Shown: in pieces, positions 13,764 through 14,034 of the stretch | How positions within the stretch are numbered: the stretch's first letter is position 1 | How the letters are laid out: the number at the start of each line of letters is the position of its first letter | NCBI GenBank assembly: GCA_028866595.1 | Contig: JAGWHV010000016.1 | Span: forward strand, 1-14,034 | Length of the DNA stretch: 14,034 nt | Direction: 5' to 3' | DNA from: Patescibacteria group bacterium | GTDB lineage: Bacteria > Patescibacteriota > Minisyncoccia > Phycocordibacterales > UBA6065 | Made by a program: the position numbers and the translations under genes | The notes under the pieces: generated by a model | Told to the model about the DNA's origin: nothing | The model's database searches: none | The model's input: only the letters and a program-made list of their open reading frames with translations

Positions 13764-14034
13764 ATGATCAATCCAGTTCGCAGCGCACCAAAGAAGAAGG
13801 GTACGACGGGGTCGTGCAGCTTTCATTCGTTCAGTCCGTCCAACGAAATTACCTCCTTGAGCTTTCAGCTCCCTTTCGAAGAGGCGCTGAAGCTGAACAT
13901 CGCGATTGACGAGGCCGTCCGGCAACTCAATCGCCTCAATCGAGCCCGAAAGGAGGCAAGAGATCTCGGCGTTACGATCATCTTCCATCAGGACATCCAT
14001 CGGGTTGTGGTGACGACCGACAAGCTTAGCGGGA
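13764..14034 (+). CDS. Hypothetical protein in interval 3 (partial, runs off the window)
   Basis: This frame begins at ATG 13764 (MINPVRSAPKKKGTT) and stays open for 90 codons to the window end. The later part looks genuinely coding: a helix with alternating charge and Leu (FEEALKLNIAIDEAVRQLN, then RLNRARKEARDLG) followed by two strand-like segments (VTIIFHQ, HRVVVTTDKL). An in-frame stop at 13734-13736 shows it starts inside the interval. No family is recognised, and length and function are unknown. A competing frame at 13694-13909 overlaps it and is less protein-like. Confidence 0.6.
   Translation, partial: MINPVRSAPKKKGTTGSCSFHSFSPSNEITSLSFQLPFEEALKLNIAIDEAVRQLNRLNRARKEARDLGVTIIFHQDIHRVVVTTDKLSG

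Noticed and set aside
13694..13909. 71-residue frame starting in repeat copy 3
   Set aside because: It overlaps the more protein-like frame starting at 13764 and begins at a codon inside the repeat without other support.

Overview
The window looks like part of a chromosome from a Candidate Phyla Radiation / Patescibacteria (Parcubacteria-type) bacterium. This is inferred from the small MPN-type RadC, an RNase J with a long basic N-terminal extension, a membrane-anchored family 5 solute-binding protein beside secG, weak or absent Shine-Dalgarno sequences and frequent extended -10 promoters. No database search was possible.

Positions 1-8393 are ordinary housekeeping sequence. A partial hypothetical gene (minus, 1-317) is divergent from radC (521-1279). 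radC converges with a minus-strand cluster, secG > solute-binding protein > RNase J > MFS permease (6582 down to 1391). A 111-bp nested palindrome (1280-1390) separates the convergent pair. Upstream of secG lies a conserved-looking hypothetical gene (7029-6649) with its own intrinsic terminator. It is divergent from a small membrane protein gene (7132-7470). A CDP-alcohol phosphatidyltransferase gene (7578-8228) and a tRNA-Ser(GGA) gene (8307-8393) follow.

The unusual part begins 72 bp after the tRNA. A strong promoter with a palindrome over its -35 box drives overlapping cas1 and cas2 genes (8466-9858). No effector cas gene is visible. Two bases after the cas2 stop sits the first of three perfect 37-bp direct repeats (9861-9897, 12041-12077, 13669-13705). 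The layout is that of a CRISPR array, but the spacers are 2143 bp, 1591 bp and at least 329 bp long and carry genes.

Interval 1 holds two translationally coupled genes of unknown function. Interval 2 holds a minus-strand gene cut off by the repeat, a DUF1653-type gene with its own promoter, and a dCTP deaminase-like gene cut off by the next repeat. Interval 3 starts another unknown gene that runs off the window. Codon choice in the intervals differs from the flanking genes. The simplest reading is a Cas1-Cas2 integrase that has captured kilobase-scale foreign DNA between duplicated repeats, a gene-capture array resembling an integron but built on CRISPR adaptation machinery. The repeat carries stop codons that end inserted reading frames on both strands and adds a constant C-terminal tail to one cargo protein.
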